NCBI GenBank assembly: GCA_007123465.1
Contig: SKLB01000339.1
Location: 1-11,338, forward strand
From: Spirochaetales bacterium
Lineage (GTDB): Bacteria > Spirochaetota > Spirochaetia > DSM-27196 > PWMO01
DNA length: 11,338 nt
Direction of reading: 5' to 3'
Shown here: positions 1 to 6,567 of the stretch, piece after piece
Position numbering within the stretch: the first letter of the stretch is position 1
Layout: each line of letters opens with the position of its first letter
Notes under the pieces: generated by a model
The model's input: only the letters and a program-made list of their open reading frames with translations
What the model was told of the DNA's origin: nothing
Databases searched by the model: none
Translations under genes and position numbers: made by a program

Positions 1-36
1 GAAATCTACGCCCGAAGGGTGCTGCGAGACAAATGA
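1..36 (+). CDS. 3' end of an upstream gene (partial)
   Basis: The first reading frame is open from base 1 and ends at TGA 34-36, giving the C-terminal tail EIYARRVLRDK. Its stop overlaps the ATG of the next gene as ATGA, the usual layout of translationally coupled genes in a tight operon. Only 11 residues are visible, so no function can be proposed. The call rests on the overlap and on how closely packed the following genes are; a chance open frame is possible. Confidence 0.4.
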   Translation, partial: EIYARRVLRDK

Positions 37-1622
37 AGCGCGCAAAGCACATTCTGATTCTCGGGGCAGGTGTTATGCAGCAACCGGCGTTGCAGCTGGC
101 CCGCCGTCAAGGCTGGCACGTTGTGGTGGCAGACGGTAATCCCGAAGCTCCGGCACGCGGTTTGGCTGACCGCTTTGTCAACATAGACCTGCGTGACCGT
201 GAGGCGCTCGCGGCGTTTGCCCGCGAATACCAGGCTGAATCTGGACTGGACGCGGTATTCACCGCCGGAACTGATTTTTCCACCTCGGTGGCGTTTGTTG
301 CCGAGGCTCTCGGCTTGCCGGGAATTGACTATCAGACAGCACTTCACGCCACCGATAAACAGCGCATGCGGACGCTGTTTATGCAGCAGGGCATCCCATC
401 GCCGCGGTTCCGCGTACTGCAGCGGGTTCCGCCGAGGAATGAGACCAAAACGATTGGCGATCAGTTCGGGTTTCCCGTGGTAGTGAAACCGGTGGATAGT
501 ATGGGGGCACGAGGGGTGCGCTGTGTTTACTCGGGAGACCACCTCGGCGCTGCAGTTGAGGCAGCGCTTCAGTTCAGCGCCAGCGGAAGAGCGCTGGTGG
601 AAGAGTTTATCGACGGTGCGGAATACAGTATTGATGCCGTAATCTGGCGCGGCAGAGTGTCTATCTGTGGCGTAGGTGACCGCGATATCCGCTTTGCGCC
701 GTTTTTTATCGAGGTGGGGCACTGTATGCCCAGTGACCTGGATGAGCACGCGCAGCGGCAGTTAACCGCAGTTTTCACACGTGCCGTAGCAGCGCTGGGA
801 ATACGCAACGGGGCTGCCAAGGGTGACGTGTTCATGGGCCGCCACGGCCCGGTAATCGGTGAGATTGCAGCACGGCTTTCCGGTGGGTACATGTCGGGTT
901 GGACGTATCCACTTTCAAGCGGTGCCGAACCGACGCTGGCTGCGATGCAGATAGCAATGGGTGAAGCTCCCGGCGCGCTTGCGCCACGCTGGCGCAAGGT
1001 GAGCGTGGAACGTGCCGTGATATCGATTCCCGGGGTCATCCGCTCGCTGCACGGTTTCGAGGCCGCAGAGCGGGTGCCCAACGTTTGTGCAGTGTTCAAG
1101 CGCTGCCATAGCGGAGAGACCGTTGTTTTCCCGCGCAACAACGTTGAGAAATGCGGCAACGTGATCAGCTGCGCGGACACGCGTGATGCAGCGTTCGAGG
1201 CTGCTCTGGCGGGCATACGCGCCATCGACGTGAACCTGATGCCCGGTAATCGACAGACCATTGAGTTTCTTTTTGGTGCGGGTCCCCAACCCGATGTGGC
1301 AGCGTATCCGGCTCTGCTGCGCGTCGCCGAAGAATACCGCGGTGATCTCAATAAGCTGTTTGGGGCCGCAGCGGGCGCTGGCAGCGGCGTTCTCGCGGCT
1401 GTTGACAGCACCGAACGCGACTGGAACGGCAGAACCCTGCAAGCCACACTTGCCGCACTGGAACCGGGCGCGCGCACGATTGGCCTGGATTCTTTGCAGC
1501 TGCAGAGACGCTTTCGAGCGCTGATGCTACGCGCGGTAGGGAAAGGCGGGCTTCAGGGCGGGCGGTTTCTACTCGATACTATAAGAGAGATACCAGAATG
1601 GCGAGAGAGGTTGCCCGGTTGA
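33..1622 (+). CDS. ATP-grasp domain protein, ligase-like, substrate unknown
   Basis: This 529-residue cytoplasmic protein has the layout of the carbamoyl-phosphate synthase / D-Ala-D-Ala ligase ATP-grasp superfamily. Residues 5-100 form a Rossmann-like pre-ATP domain (ILILGAGVMQQPAL, then VVADGNPEAP). Residues about 105-310 form the ATP-grasp fold: VVVKPVDSMGARGV with the ATP-binding lysine at 152, LVEEFIDGAEYSID around 188-201, and a metal/ATP-binding strand EIAARLSGGY at 277-286. Such enzymes join a carboxylate to an amine or thiol through an acyl-phosphate. The substrate cannot be read from sequence. At 529 residues it is longer than a simple three-domain ATP-grasp enzyme; residues about 430-529 are an extra tail I do not recognise. 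The ATG at 33 is chosen because it begins just before the first beta strand and overlaps an upstream stop as ATGA; the frame is open further upstream, so an earlier start is not excluded. It overlaps the amidase gene by 25 bases. Confidence 0.8.
   Translation: MKRAKHILILGAGVMQQPALQLARRQGWHVVVADGNPEAPARGLADRFVNIDLRDREALAAFAREYQAESGLDAVFTAGTDFSTSVAFVAEALGLPGIDYQTALHATDKQRMRTLFMQQGIPSPRFRVLQRVPPRNETKTIGDQFGFPVVVKPVDSMGARGVRCVYSGDHLGAAVEAALQFSASGRALVEEFIDGAEYSIDAVIWRGRVSICGVGDRDIRFAPFFIEVGHCMPSDLDEHAQRQLTAVFTRAVAALGIRNGAAKGDVFMGRHGPVIGEIAARLSGGYMSGWTYPLSSGAEPTLAAMQIAMGEAPGALAPRWRKVSVERAVISIPGVIRSLHGFEAAERVPNVCAVFKRCHSGETVVFPRNNVEKCGNVISCADTRDAAFEAALAGIRAIDVNLMPGNRQTIEFLFGAGPQPDVAAYPALLRVAEEYRGDLNKLFGAAAGAGSGVLAAVDSTERDWNGRTLQATLAALEPGARTIGLDSLQLQRRFRALMLRAVGKGGLQGGRFLLDTIREIPEWRERLPG
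978..998. repeat. Perfect intragenic inverted repeat (9-bp arms, 3-base loop)
   Basis: CTTGCGCCA (978-986) and TGGCGCAAG (990-998) are exact reverse complements around the loop CGC. The RNA would form a tight GC-rich hairpin inside the ATP-grasp coding sequence, where it encodes part of ALAPRWRK. There is no T-run after it, so it is not an ordinary terminator. It may simply reflect codon constraints. Confidence 0.6.
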
Positions 1623-2638
1623 TACGCAGAAGCTTGTTTGTGCTCTTGATCAATCTTGTCGTCCTGACAGCTGCTACTGCAGCCGACGGTAGTGTAACGG
1701 TAGACAATGTTCTCTCTGAAACCGGGGCGCGCCTGCAGTGGGACGCCGCCAGACAGGTTGGGGTGTTCTGGAAAGGCTATACCCGGATCAGTTTCCGTTA
1801 CGGGACCGGTTACGCGGTGGTCAACGATCGCGATATCATGCCGCTGGAGAGCGCTGTTCGGCCCGACGGCACGCTGGTGTTCGATGCATCGAGTGCTGCT
1901 GCCCTGCGCGCGCGCCTGATTCCGCAGGCCGACCAGGAACGGCGGCGCATCAGTGCAATATTCATTGATCCGGGTCACGGTGGACGTGATCCGGGAACCA
2001 TTGGCCGCCATAAGGTCGCGGGAGAACTGCTGGAAATCCAGGAAAAGGACATCGTGCTCGATGTTTCGTTGCGTCTGCGCGAACTACTGCAAGCCAGCTT
2101 TCCGGACCGCGATATCGTGATGTCGCGCAAAGATGACGTCTATCTGACTCTCGATCAGCGTACCGACCTTGCCAACGCAATTCAGACCGGTGGGAACGAG
2201 AACGTCCTCTTTGTATCGATCCACGCCAACGCATCGCTCAACAGTCGCGCGAGCGGGGTGGAAGTATGGTATCTCACGCCGGAGTTCCGACGGCCCGGGT
2301 TGATCGATGCTGAACGGGTGGGGGTCTCCGACAGCGAGGTTCTCAGCATTCTGAATACCATGCGTGAAGAAGAAATCACTATTGAAAGTGTCCTGCTTGC
2401 GCGCAGCATTCTGTCGTCGATATACTCTGAAGTTGGAAATCAGTCGCCCAATCGGGGGCTCAAGATGGAAGCGTGGTACGTTGTGCGTGAAGCCAAAATG
2501 CCGTCGGTACTGGTAGAGCTTGGTTTTGTTACCAATCGCGAGGAAGCGCTGCGGTTGGCTGACGAGCACTACTTGCAAAGGCTGGCACACGGTATCTATA
2601 ATGGTATTGTTCAGTTTATCAGCGGTTTCGAGGAGTAA
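1598..2638 (+). CDS. N-acetylmuramoyl-L-alanine amidase (Amidase_3), secreted
   Basis: This zinc amidase cleaves the bond between N-acetylmuramic acid and L-alanine in periplasmic peptidoglycan, in cell separation or wall remodelling. A signal peptide is clear: basic start, hydrophobic core 13-25, cleavage near ATA-AD at about 28-30. Residues about 40-105 (GARLQWD, FRYGTGYAVVN, RPDGTLVF) resemble the copper-amine-oxidase N-terminal 'stalk' domain found on some amidases. The catalytic domain spans about 119-346: IDPGHGGRDPG with zinc ligand H127, QEKDIVLDV with E149, VSIHAN with H209, and VELGF with catalytic E307. Between the SGVEVWYL strand and NRGLKME, residues about 231-285 form a largely helical insertion. 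By analogy with AmiB/AmiC-type enzymes this could be an autoinhibitory helix (inference). The ATG at 1598 overlaps the previous gene by 25 bases, and the next gene follows closely. Confidence 0.93.
   Translation: MAREVARLIRRSLFVLLINLVVLTAATAADGSVTVDNVLSETGARLQWDAARQVGVFWKGYTRISFRYGTGYAVVNDRDIMPLESAVRPDGTLVFDASSAAALRARLIPQADQERRRISAIFIDPGHGGRDPGTIGRHKVAGELLEIQEKDIVLDVSLRLRELLQASFPDRDIVMSRKDDVYLTLDQRTDLANAIQTGGNENVLFVSIHANASLNSRASGVEVWYLTPEFRRPGLIDAERVGVSDSEVLSILNTMREEEITIESVLLARSILSSIYSEVGNQSPNRGLKMEAWYVVREAKMPSVLVELGFVTNREEALRLADEHYLQRLAHGIYNGIVQFISGFEE
2631..2635 (+). promoter_or_regulatory. Ribosome binding site AGGAG that points to a CTG start for the GerMN gene
   Basis: AGGAG sits at the very end of the amidase gene. 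It is 6 bases before CTG 2642-2644 but 30 bases before ATG 2666. No comparable site precedes the ATG. It therefore argues for a non-canonical start at 2642. Confidence 0.45.
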
Positions 2639-2665
2639 GTCCTGAGTTTCAGCAAGAACAAACCA

Positions 2666-3118
2666 ATGACCATCGGAGTTATCCTCCTGGCCGCGGCGTT
2701 TGCAATCTCGGCGGTCTGGATGCTGCTGGCTAATAGCGACCGCGCAGAGCGTGTGCTTTTCTTTCCCGGCCAGATTGATCCGACACTGCAGGGAGAATCT
2801 CGGGTGGTGCCGCGTTACGGCGATACCGAACGCGATATCGAAGTTCTGATCAGCGAGATCTTTCTGGGACCGGTGGATCTGTCCAGGACTCGCGTAGTCG
2901 ACAGGCAATCGCGCGTCAATGCAGTGATAGTGCGCGAACGCACGGTATACATCGACATAAGTCCCGAGACCATGTTTCTGCAGCAACGCCTGCCACTGAG
3001 TCTGGAGGAAGCGTTCAGCGCAATCGAGCATACAATCGGCTACAATTTCCGCGGAATCCACAATATCGTGTTTACCGTTGGGGGGCAGCTTCCCCATCAG
3101 CCCTACTTCGAGGTATAG
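2666..3118 (+). CDS. GerMN-domain membrane-anchored protein
   Basis: This small protein (150 residues from ATG 2666) has one N-terminal hydrophobic helix (residues about 3-22, VILLAAAFAISAVWMLL). A GerMN domain follows at about 55-143: an IEVLISEIFLGP segment, VNAVIVRERTVYIDIS, LSLEEAFSAIEHTIGY and HNIVFTVGGQLP. GerMN domains were named from sporulation and germination proteins but are widespread on envelope proteins, often beside amidases. The biochemical role is unknown; peptidoglycan or protein binding at the membrane surface is the usual guess. It lies in the same frame as the amidase, 27 bases after its stop. The start is uncertain: CTG at 2642, preceded by AGGAG at ideal spacing, would add a basic segment (SFSKNKP) before the helix and make 158 residues, which suits an inner-membrane anchor. 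No terminator separates it from flaA. Confidence 0.8.
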   Translation: MTIGVILLAAAFAISAVWMLLANSDRAERVLFFPGQIDPTLQGESRVVPRYGDTERDIEVLISEIFLGPVDLSRTRVVDRQSRVNAVIVRERTVYIDISPETMFLQQRLPLSLEEAFSAIEHTIGYNFRGIHNIVFTVGGQLPHQPYFEV

Positions 3119-3169
3119 TGGGCCCGACGGACGCAAAAGCGCGAGATTCCATAAAAGGAAAAAATCGCA

Positions 3170-3197
3170 TTGACAAATGAGTTTCCATCCATATAAT
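3170..3197 (+). promoter_or_regulatory. flaA promoter, sigma-70 consensus
   Basis: TTGACA (3170-3175) and TATAAT (3192-3197) match the housekeeping sigma consensus in all 12 positions, with a 16-base spacer. The predicted transcript starts near 3203-3205, giving a leader of about 48 bases before the flaA ATG. A housekeeping-type promoter for flaA is in line with what I recall for spirochaete flaA genes, which differ in this from the sigma-28-dependent core filament genes. Confidence 0.85.
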
Positions 3198-3240
3198 TTG
3201 GGGTGGTGCGCTTTTGAGAAAACTACGGTCTTTGTAGAAA

Positions 3241-3245
3241 AGGAG
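3241..3245 (+). promoter_or_regulatory. Ribosome binding site of flaA
   Basis: AGGAG lies 6 bases before ATG 3252. It fixes the flaA start there rather than at the in-frame ATG 3177, which lies upstream of the predicted transcription start. Confidence 0.85.
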
Positions 3246-3251
3246 CATGGA

Positions 3252-4256
3252 ATGAGAAGGCTTTTCATTCTTGTTGTAAGTTTACTGGCAGTGGTGAGTT
3301 TCGCTGCAGTAGCTGAGCAAGCGGTTCTTATCGATTTTTCCGAGCTGATCGCGGATTGGCCGCCGGATAACCCAACCAATAACGAAGCGACGATCTTCGA
3401 TTACAGCGAGCAGGCTGGAACCGGATTCTCGGAAGAGGAACGGCTTATGATGCGCAGCTCGCTGGCAATCGAAAATTGGGAGGTGCTTCTGGCACCTTCA
3501 TCGCGCTACGTGCGGTTACAGGCTGATACCCAGGCGCGGCAGGCGTTTGTCCGCGAGGGTGCCAACCGGTTTGCCGGAGAAGGCGTCATGGGCGTACGGG
3601 TCAATTTCCCGATGGGACGCTTCAACTCCTGGGCGCTGATTCGACCGCCGTTCGAAATACCGGCGTACGAGGATGTGAGCGTAATCGAGGCTGACGGCAC
3701 TATCACCACACCACAAGATGAGGAAGGCCGCGGGCGCAAATTTGACGGCTACGGCGTGGTCAAGAACATCGGAACGCTGCGTACGCTGTCGATGAACGTA
3801 CACGGGTTGAATTTCCCGCACGGCATCAGCGTTGTGCTGCAGGACGAGAATTTCCGTGAGCAGGAGATTTTCCTGGGCTACCTGGACTTTGACGGCTGGC
3901 GGACCCTGGAGTGGCGTAACCCCAATTACATCACCGATGTTCGGATGCGAGACCTGCGACCCGCGCCGCTGTACCCCAATCTGGCTCCAATGCGCAAGCT
4001 GATCGGTATCCGCATCTATCGCGACGCCGAAACAACCGGCGGTGACTTCATCAGCTACATCAAAGATATCAACGTCACCTATGACCGCGCGGTACTGGAA
4101 CTTGAACGCGATATCGATGATGAAGCAGTGTGGGGAATCCTGCAGCAGCGTGAGGCAGCGCGGCGCCGCGCCGAGCTGGAACGCGTCGGTAACGTACAGA
4201 TTCTGCGCTTCCTCGAGCAGCAACGCATGTTCGACGAAGACAACGGCGATATCTAA
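3252..4256 (+). CDS. flaA: Flagellar filament outer-layer (sheath) protein FlaA
   Basis: FlaA coats the core filament of spirochaete periplasmic flagella and affects filament shape and stiffness. The 334-residue product starts with a classic signal peptide (MRRLFILVVSLLAVVSFAAVA, cleavage near AVA-EQ at 21), as expected for export by Sec to the periplasm and unlike FlaB core proteins. The mature part shows the FlaA pattern: an IENWEVLLAPSSRYVR-like segment about 73-88; GVRVNFPMGRFNSWALIRPPFEIPAY-like strands around 112-137; a K-x-D-G-Y-G-V-V-KNIGTLRTL stretch; LDFDGWRTLEWRNP; and KLIGIRIYRD followed by FISYIKDINVTYD. The C-terminal 40 residues are charged and helical. The length suits the family. 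The start is set by a good ribosome binding site and a consensus promoter; an earlier in-frame ATG is upstream of the predicted transcript. The gene ends in a structured 3' region and a strong terminator. Confidence 0.93.
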   Translation: MRRLFILVVSLLAVVSFAAVAEQAVLIDFSELIADWPPDNPTNNEATIFDYSEQAGTGFSEEERLMMRSSLAIENWEVLLAPSSRYVRLQADTQARQAFVREGANRFAGEGVMGVRVNFPMGRFNSWALIRPPFEIPAYEDVSVIEADGTITTPQDEEGRGRKFDGYGVVKNIGTLRTLSMNVHGLNFPHGISVVLQDENFREQEIFLGYLDFDGWRTLEWRNPNYITDVRMRDLRPAPLYPNLAPMRKLIGIRIYRDAETTGGDFISYIKDINVTYDRAVLELERDIDDEAVWGILQQREAARRRAELERVGNVQILRFLEQQRMFDEDNGDI

Positions 4257-4275
4257 CTAACGTCGCAGTGCCACC

Positions 4276-4316
4276 GCAGCCGGCTGCCCGATCTCGGGCG
4301 CCGACACAATTGGCGC
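4276..4316 (+). repeat. Tandem palindromes in the flaA 3' untranslated region
   Basis: Three inverted repeats follow one another between the flaA stop and its terminator. They are the perfect palindrome GCAGCCGGCTGC (4276-4287); GCCCGA/TCGGGC around TC (4286-4299), which overlaps the first by 2 bases; and GCGCC (4298-4302) with GGCGC (4312-4316) around a 9-base loop. The overlaps mean the hairpins would compete. They may protect the abundant flaA message from 3' decay; this role is inference. Confidence 0.55.
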
Positions 4317-4334
4317 GAACCAACGAGATAACTG

Positions 4335-4366
4335 AAAAGCCCTGCCGTTTATGGCAGGGCTTTTTT
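4335..4366. terminator. Rho-independent terminator, probably bidirectional
   Basis: A perfect 12-bp stem (AAAAGCCCTGCC, 4335-4346, with GGCAGGGCTTTT, 4353-4364) encloses a 6-base loop and runs into six T residues (4361-4366). It ends flaA transcription. On the other strand the hairpin is followed by four T residues, and the two minus-strand genes converge on it, so it probably stops both transcripts. Confidence 0.92.
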
Positions 4367-4425
4367 GTGCACGTAAGCTGTCCGGACGGGGGGCGTGTGT
4401 CGCGAGTTGCGAAAGCGCCGCGTGC

Positions 4426-5331
4426 TCACTGTTCCTGCGCCGCCACCACTGAGATGGTGGCGGGTGCCAGCAGGTAGCGCATCCCGGCTCCACTACGGAA
4501 GAAGAAGGTGCCGCCACCGTCACGACCAAGCAGTTCTTCGCGGCCAAACGCGTAGACGGCGCTCTCCAGCTCCACAAAGAGCGTTAGCTGTCGGCTCACG
4601 TCAGCGGTTAGGCGTGTTCCGGCCACCAGGGCGCCGAAGGCCTGCGTTTCATCGCTTACCAGGAACTCCTTCTGGTAATCGTGGTAGCCAAACGCAAGAT
4701 CAATGCGGTACGGCACGTTTTTCTGAAACACGTGTGCGCGCAGTTGGTACGTCGCAAATAGATCGTTGCTGAAGTCATCCTCGGTGCGTTGATCAAAAGC
4801 AAAACTACCGTAATAGAGTGACAAGACGACGTTTGGAACAAAGACGCCGAACTCGTACTCCTGTGTCACCTGACGATAATCGCCTACGCTGCTGGGATTG
4901 TCGTGCAGCGGAGCTCGTGCGGTCAGCGACAGAAACCCGAAAGAAGCGAGGTTGAAGCGCAACCGTGACAACACACCGGGTTGAAGCAGGGCCGGCTTGT
5001 CCTCGGTGTTATAGATGCCGACGTAGGTGCCAACTCCCAATTCCACAAAATTGCTGCGGTGCGTCAGTAACAGCTCGGTTGTGTTACCGGTGACGTGGTG
5101 CCGTCGCAGTGCCATCTCAAAGTCAACGGTTTCAAAGGCTGGATGGCGGATACCGAAGGAGAAGCCCCAGGGGAATGTGTCGTCGGGCAAACCTCGATCT
5201 CCTGCTTCACGCCCGCGCGAAAAACCGAGATTTCCAATTGAAAAGTCGGAGAACACTTCGGTGGCCGAAACAGGAATGGCGCTTGTCAGGATAGAGACAA
5301 GGGTTAACAGTAGCGTTAGCGCTGGCTTCAT
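4426..5331 (-). CDS. Putative outer-membrane beta-barrel protein, uncharacterised (second of pair)
   Basis: I do not recognise this 301-residue protein by family. A signal peptide (MKPALTLLLTLVSILTSAIPVSA, cleavage near residue 23) precedes a mature part rich in aromatic residues, glycine and alternating polar/hydrophobic strands (GVGTYVGIYN, SLYYGSFAFDQR, RIDLAFGYHDYQK, LTLFVELESAVYAFG, FFFRSGAGMRYLL). This is typical of outer-membrane beta-barrels, although the last residue is not the usual aromatic. The ATG at 5331 is chosen because it begins the signal peptide, has CGGAG about 7 bases upstream, and follows the TAA of the preceding gene by a single base, which suggests translational coupling. 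The frame opens further upstream but that part would lie inside the preceding gene. It converges on flaA. Outer-membrane location is inferred; a periplasmic beta-rich protein is possible. Confidence 0.72.
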   Translation of the reverse strand: MKPALTLLLTLVSILTSAIPVSATEVFSDFSIGNLGFSRGREAGDRGLPDDTFPWGFSFGIRHPAFETVDFEMALRRHHVTGNTTELLLTHRSNFVELGVGTYVGIYNTEDKPALLQPGVLSRLRFNLASFGFLSLTARAPLHDNPSSVGDYRQVTQEYEFGVFVPNVVLSLYYGSFAFDQRTEDDFSNDLFATYQLRAHVFQKNVPYRIDLAFGYHDYQKEFLVSDETQAFGALVAGTRLTADVSRQLTLFVELESAVYAFGREELLGRDGGGTFFFRSGAGMRYLLAPATISVVAAQEQ

Positions 5332-5332
5332 G

Positions 5333-6463
5333 TTAGTACTCCGTGCGTATTCCGAGCATGATTTCAAAAGAATCGCTAAGGTCAAATGGATAGACGCGGC
5401 TGCGCAGGCTGAAGTCCCACAGTACTCCGGAAGTTGCCGCACCGAGAAACGGTGCCAGGCTGAATTGCAGCTCTTCATCGCTGTCCGGTGTCAGGTAAAT
5501 TCCGTGGTCGATACCACCGTACACGGTAGCTTGATGAGGGTCTCCAAGCAGAAGTTTTATGTTCAAATCAACGGCTCCCTGTTCATCGGTTGGCTGCTGG
5601 TCATAGATTCTGGGATGCCAGAACATGGTCAGGAACAGGCCAAAGGAGTTGACCCGGATTCTTGGCTCGAGCAGGATGAACAGACTGTCCAGGTCGAGGT
5701 CAGCATTCGAGTCCCACGGGGTCCAGTACGGCAGGCCAACCTGTGCCAGAAACTCACCGCCGGTATTGGTGTCAAAGAACAGCAGCAGACCTCCGCGGTA
5801 GACCCCCGCCTCAGCTTGTGGAAACGTTGCGCCGGCAAATGCTTCCAGCTTGATATGGGCTGTGTTGAGCATCGCGCGCGCATCGGCAGAGAAGACCCCG
5901 GGTTCTACTGCCTGGTCCTGGTAGAGATAGAGATCCAGATTCCAGAGCTCAGAGGAAGCCGGGCCCTGCAGCTGAAGGCCGGTTCCGCGCACTCCGTAGA
6001 TTCCATCGTAAGGCACACGGTCGGGGAAATAGCGGAATCCGTAGAACTCGCTGTCAAACGGGCGCGTTCCAAAACGCTGCTGAAGTTCCCGTCCGGAGGC
6101 AAAACGGTCGGTAGAGCCTGTGAAGTAGAGTAGATTGGCGTTGGTTCCAAATACGTTGCGCGTAATCGCTCGGGCGTAGTGGAAAAGAAGCACCTGGTCG
6201 GGGTGGTCAGGCGGTTCAGTTGGAGAGTCGGTTACCTCTACGGCAGGATCCAGAAAACGAAACCCGACATCGGCGCCAAACTTGTAGCCGCCTTCGAAGG
6301 CAACTTGGAGATCAACCAGAGTGGACAGTTGAAAGGTCTGGTCGGCAACGAAGCCGCGTGTGATCATCTCAAGTTTGGGTACACGGACATCAGCCGCAGA
6401 GAGCTGCAGGGAATGCGAAACCACTACCAGCATCGCAATAGCAAAGATTCGCAAACGAATCAC
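5333..6463 (-). CDS. Putative outer-membrane beta-barrel protein, uncharacterised (first of pair)
   Basis: I do not recognise this 376-residue protein by family. It begins VIRLRIFAIAMLVVVSHSLQ with GTG as start; the hydrophobic core and SLQLSA-AD form a signal peptide cleaved near residue 23-24. The mature chain carries repeated short amphipathic strands with many aromatics (FEGGYKFGADVGFRF, SEFYGFRYFPDRV, WNLDLYLYQDQ, VYRGGLLLFFDTN, FGLFLTMFWHPRIY, VYGGIDHGIYL) and ends SFEIMLGIRTEY, a barrel-like C-terminal strand closing on an aromatic residue. This suggests an outer-membrane barrel, inferred from pattern only. The start is set by GGAGG 7 bases upstream of the GTG. The frame stays open for 160 codons upstream, into the divergent cheA gene, which cannot be coding on both strands. 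It is cotranscribed with the second barrel gene, 1 base apart. Confidence 0.72.
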   Translation of the reverse strand: MIRLRIFAIAMLVVVSHSLQLSAADVRVPKLEMITRGFVADQTFQLSTLVDLQVAFEGGYKFGADVGFRFLDPAVEVTDSPTEPPDHPDQVLLFHYARAITRNVFGTNANLLYFTGSTDRFASGRELQQRFGTRPFDSEFYGFRYFPDRVPYDGIYGVRGTGLQLQGPASSELWNLDLYLYQDQAVEPGVFSADARAMLNTAHIKLEAFAGATFPQAEAGVYRGGLLLFFDTNTGGEFLAQVGLPYWTPWDSNADLDLDSLFILLEPRIRVNSFGLFLTMFWHPRIYDQQPTDEQGAVDLNIKLLLGDPHQATVYGGIDHGIYLTPDSDEELQFSLAPFLGAATSGVLWDFSLRSRVYPFDLSDSFEIMLGIRTEY

Positions 6464-6470
6464 AGAGGAG

Positions 6471-6475
6471 CCTCC
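6471..6475 (-). promoter_or_regulatory. Ribosome binding site that fixes a GTG start
   Basis: Read on the minus strand this is GGAGG, 7 bases before the GTG at 6463-6461. No other start codon next to the signal-peptide sequence has such a site. It decides the start of the first barrel gene. Confidence 0.8.
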
Positions 6476-6549
6476 TGCGGAACAGTCTAAATGAAATGCA
6501 GCAAAAGTCCAGCCAAAGAGAACCACCGGACCTCTAAACCCTACATTAT

Positions 6550-6561
6550 TATCGAACGATA
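6550..6561. repeat. Inverted repeat TATCG-AA-CGATA in the divergent intergenic region
   Basis: TATCG (6550-6554) and CGATA (6557-6561) are exact reverse complements around AA. The element lies between the divergent barrel-pair and chemotaxis operons, 44 bases before cheA. A dimeric regulator could bind here, but short AT-rich palindromes also occur by chance. Confidence 0.35.
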
Positions 6562-6567
6562 CAAGAC

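Noticed and set aside
569..1477. Long minus-strand open frames opposite the ATP-grasp gene (also 915-1442)
   Set aside because: The products are low-complexity, rich in Ser, Arg and Ala, as expected for the antisense shadow of a GC-rich gene.
3177..3251. A longer flaA start at ATG 3177
   Set aside because: This ATG lies between the -35 and -10 boxes of the flaA promoter, upstream of the predicted transcript start. The ATG at 3252 has a ribosome binding site and begins a clean signal peptide.
2084..3379. A 431-codon open frame on the minus strand
   Set aside because: It crosses the amidase, the GerMN gene, the intergenic region and the flaA start and promoter. The plus-strand genes have clear families; the antisense product has none.
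3516..4223. A 235-codon minus-strand frame opposite flaA
   Set aside because: flaA is clearly coding on the plus strand, and the antisense product has no motif or start signal.
4268..4772. Short plus-strand frames after flaA (4268-4477 and 4395-4772)
   Set aside because: They run through the terminator hairpin or opposite the second barrel gene, and have no start signal or motif.
5332..5478. An extended N-terminus for the second barrel gene
   Set aside because: It would lie inside the coding region of the first barrel gene and would bury the signal peptide at residue 50.
5027..6133. A 368-codon open frame on the plus strand
   Set aside because: It lies opposite the two barrel genes. Its product has no signal peptide or recognisable motif, and no convincing ribosome binding site is seen. 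The minus-strand frames have signal peptides, good ribosome binding sites and tight coupling.
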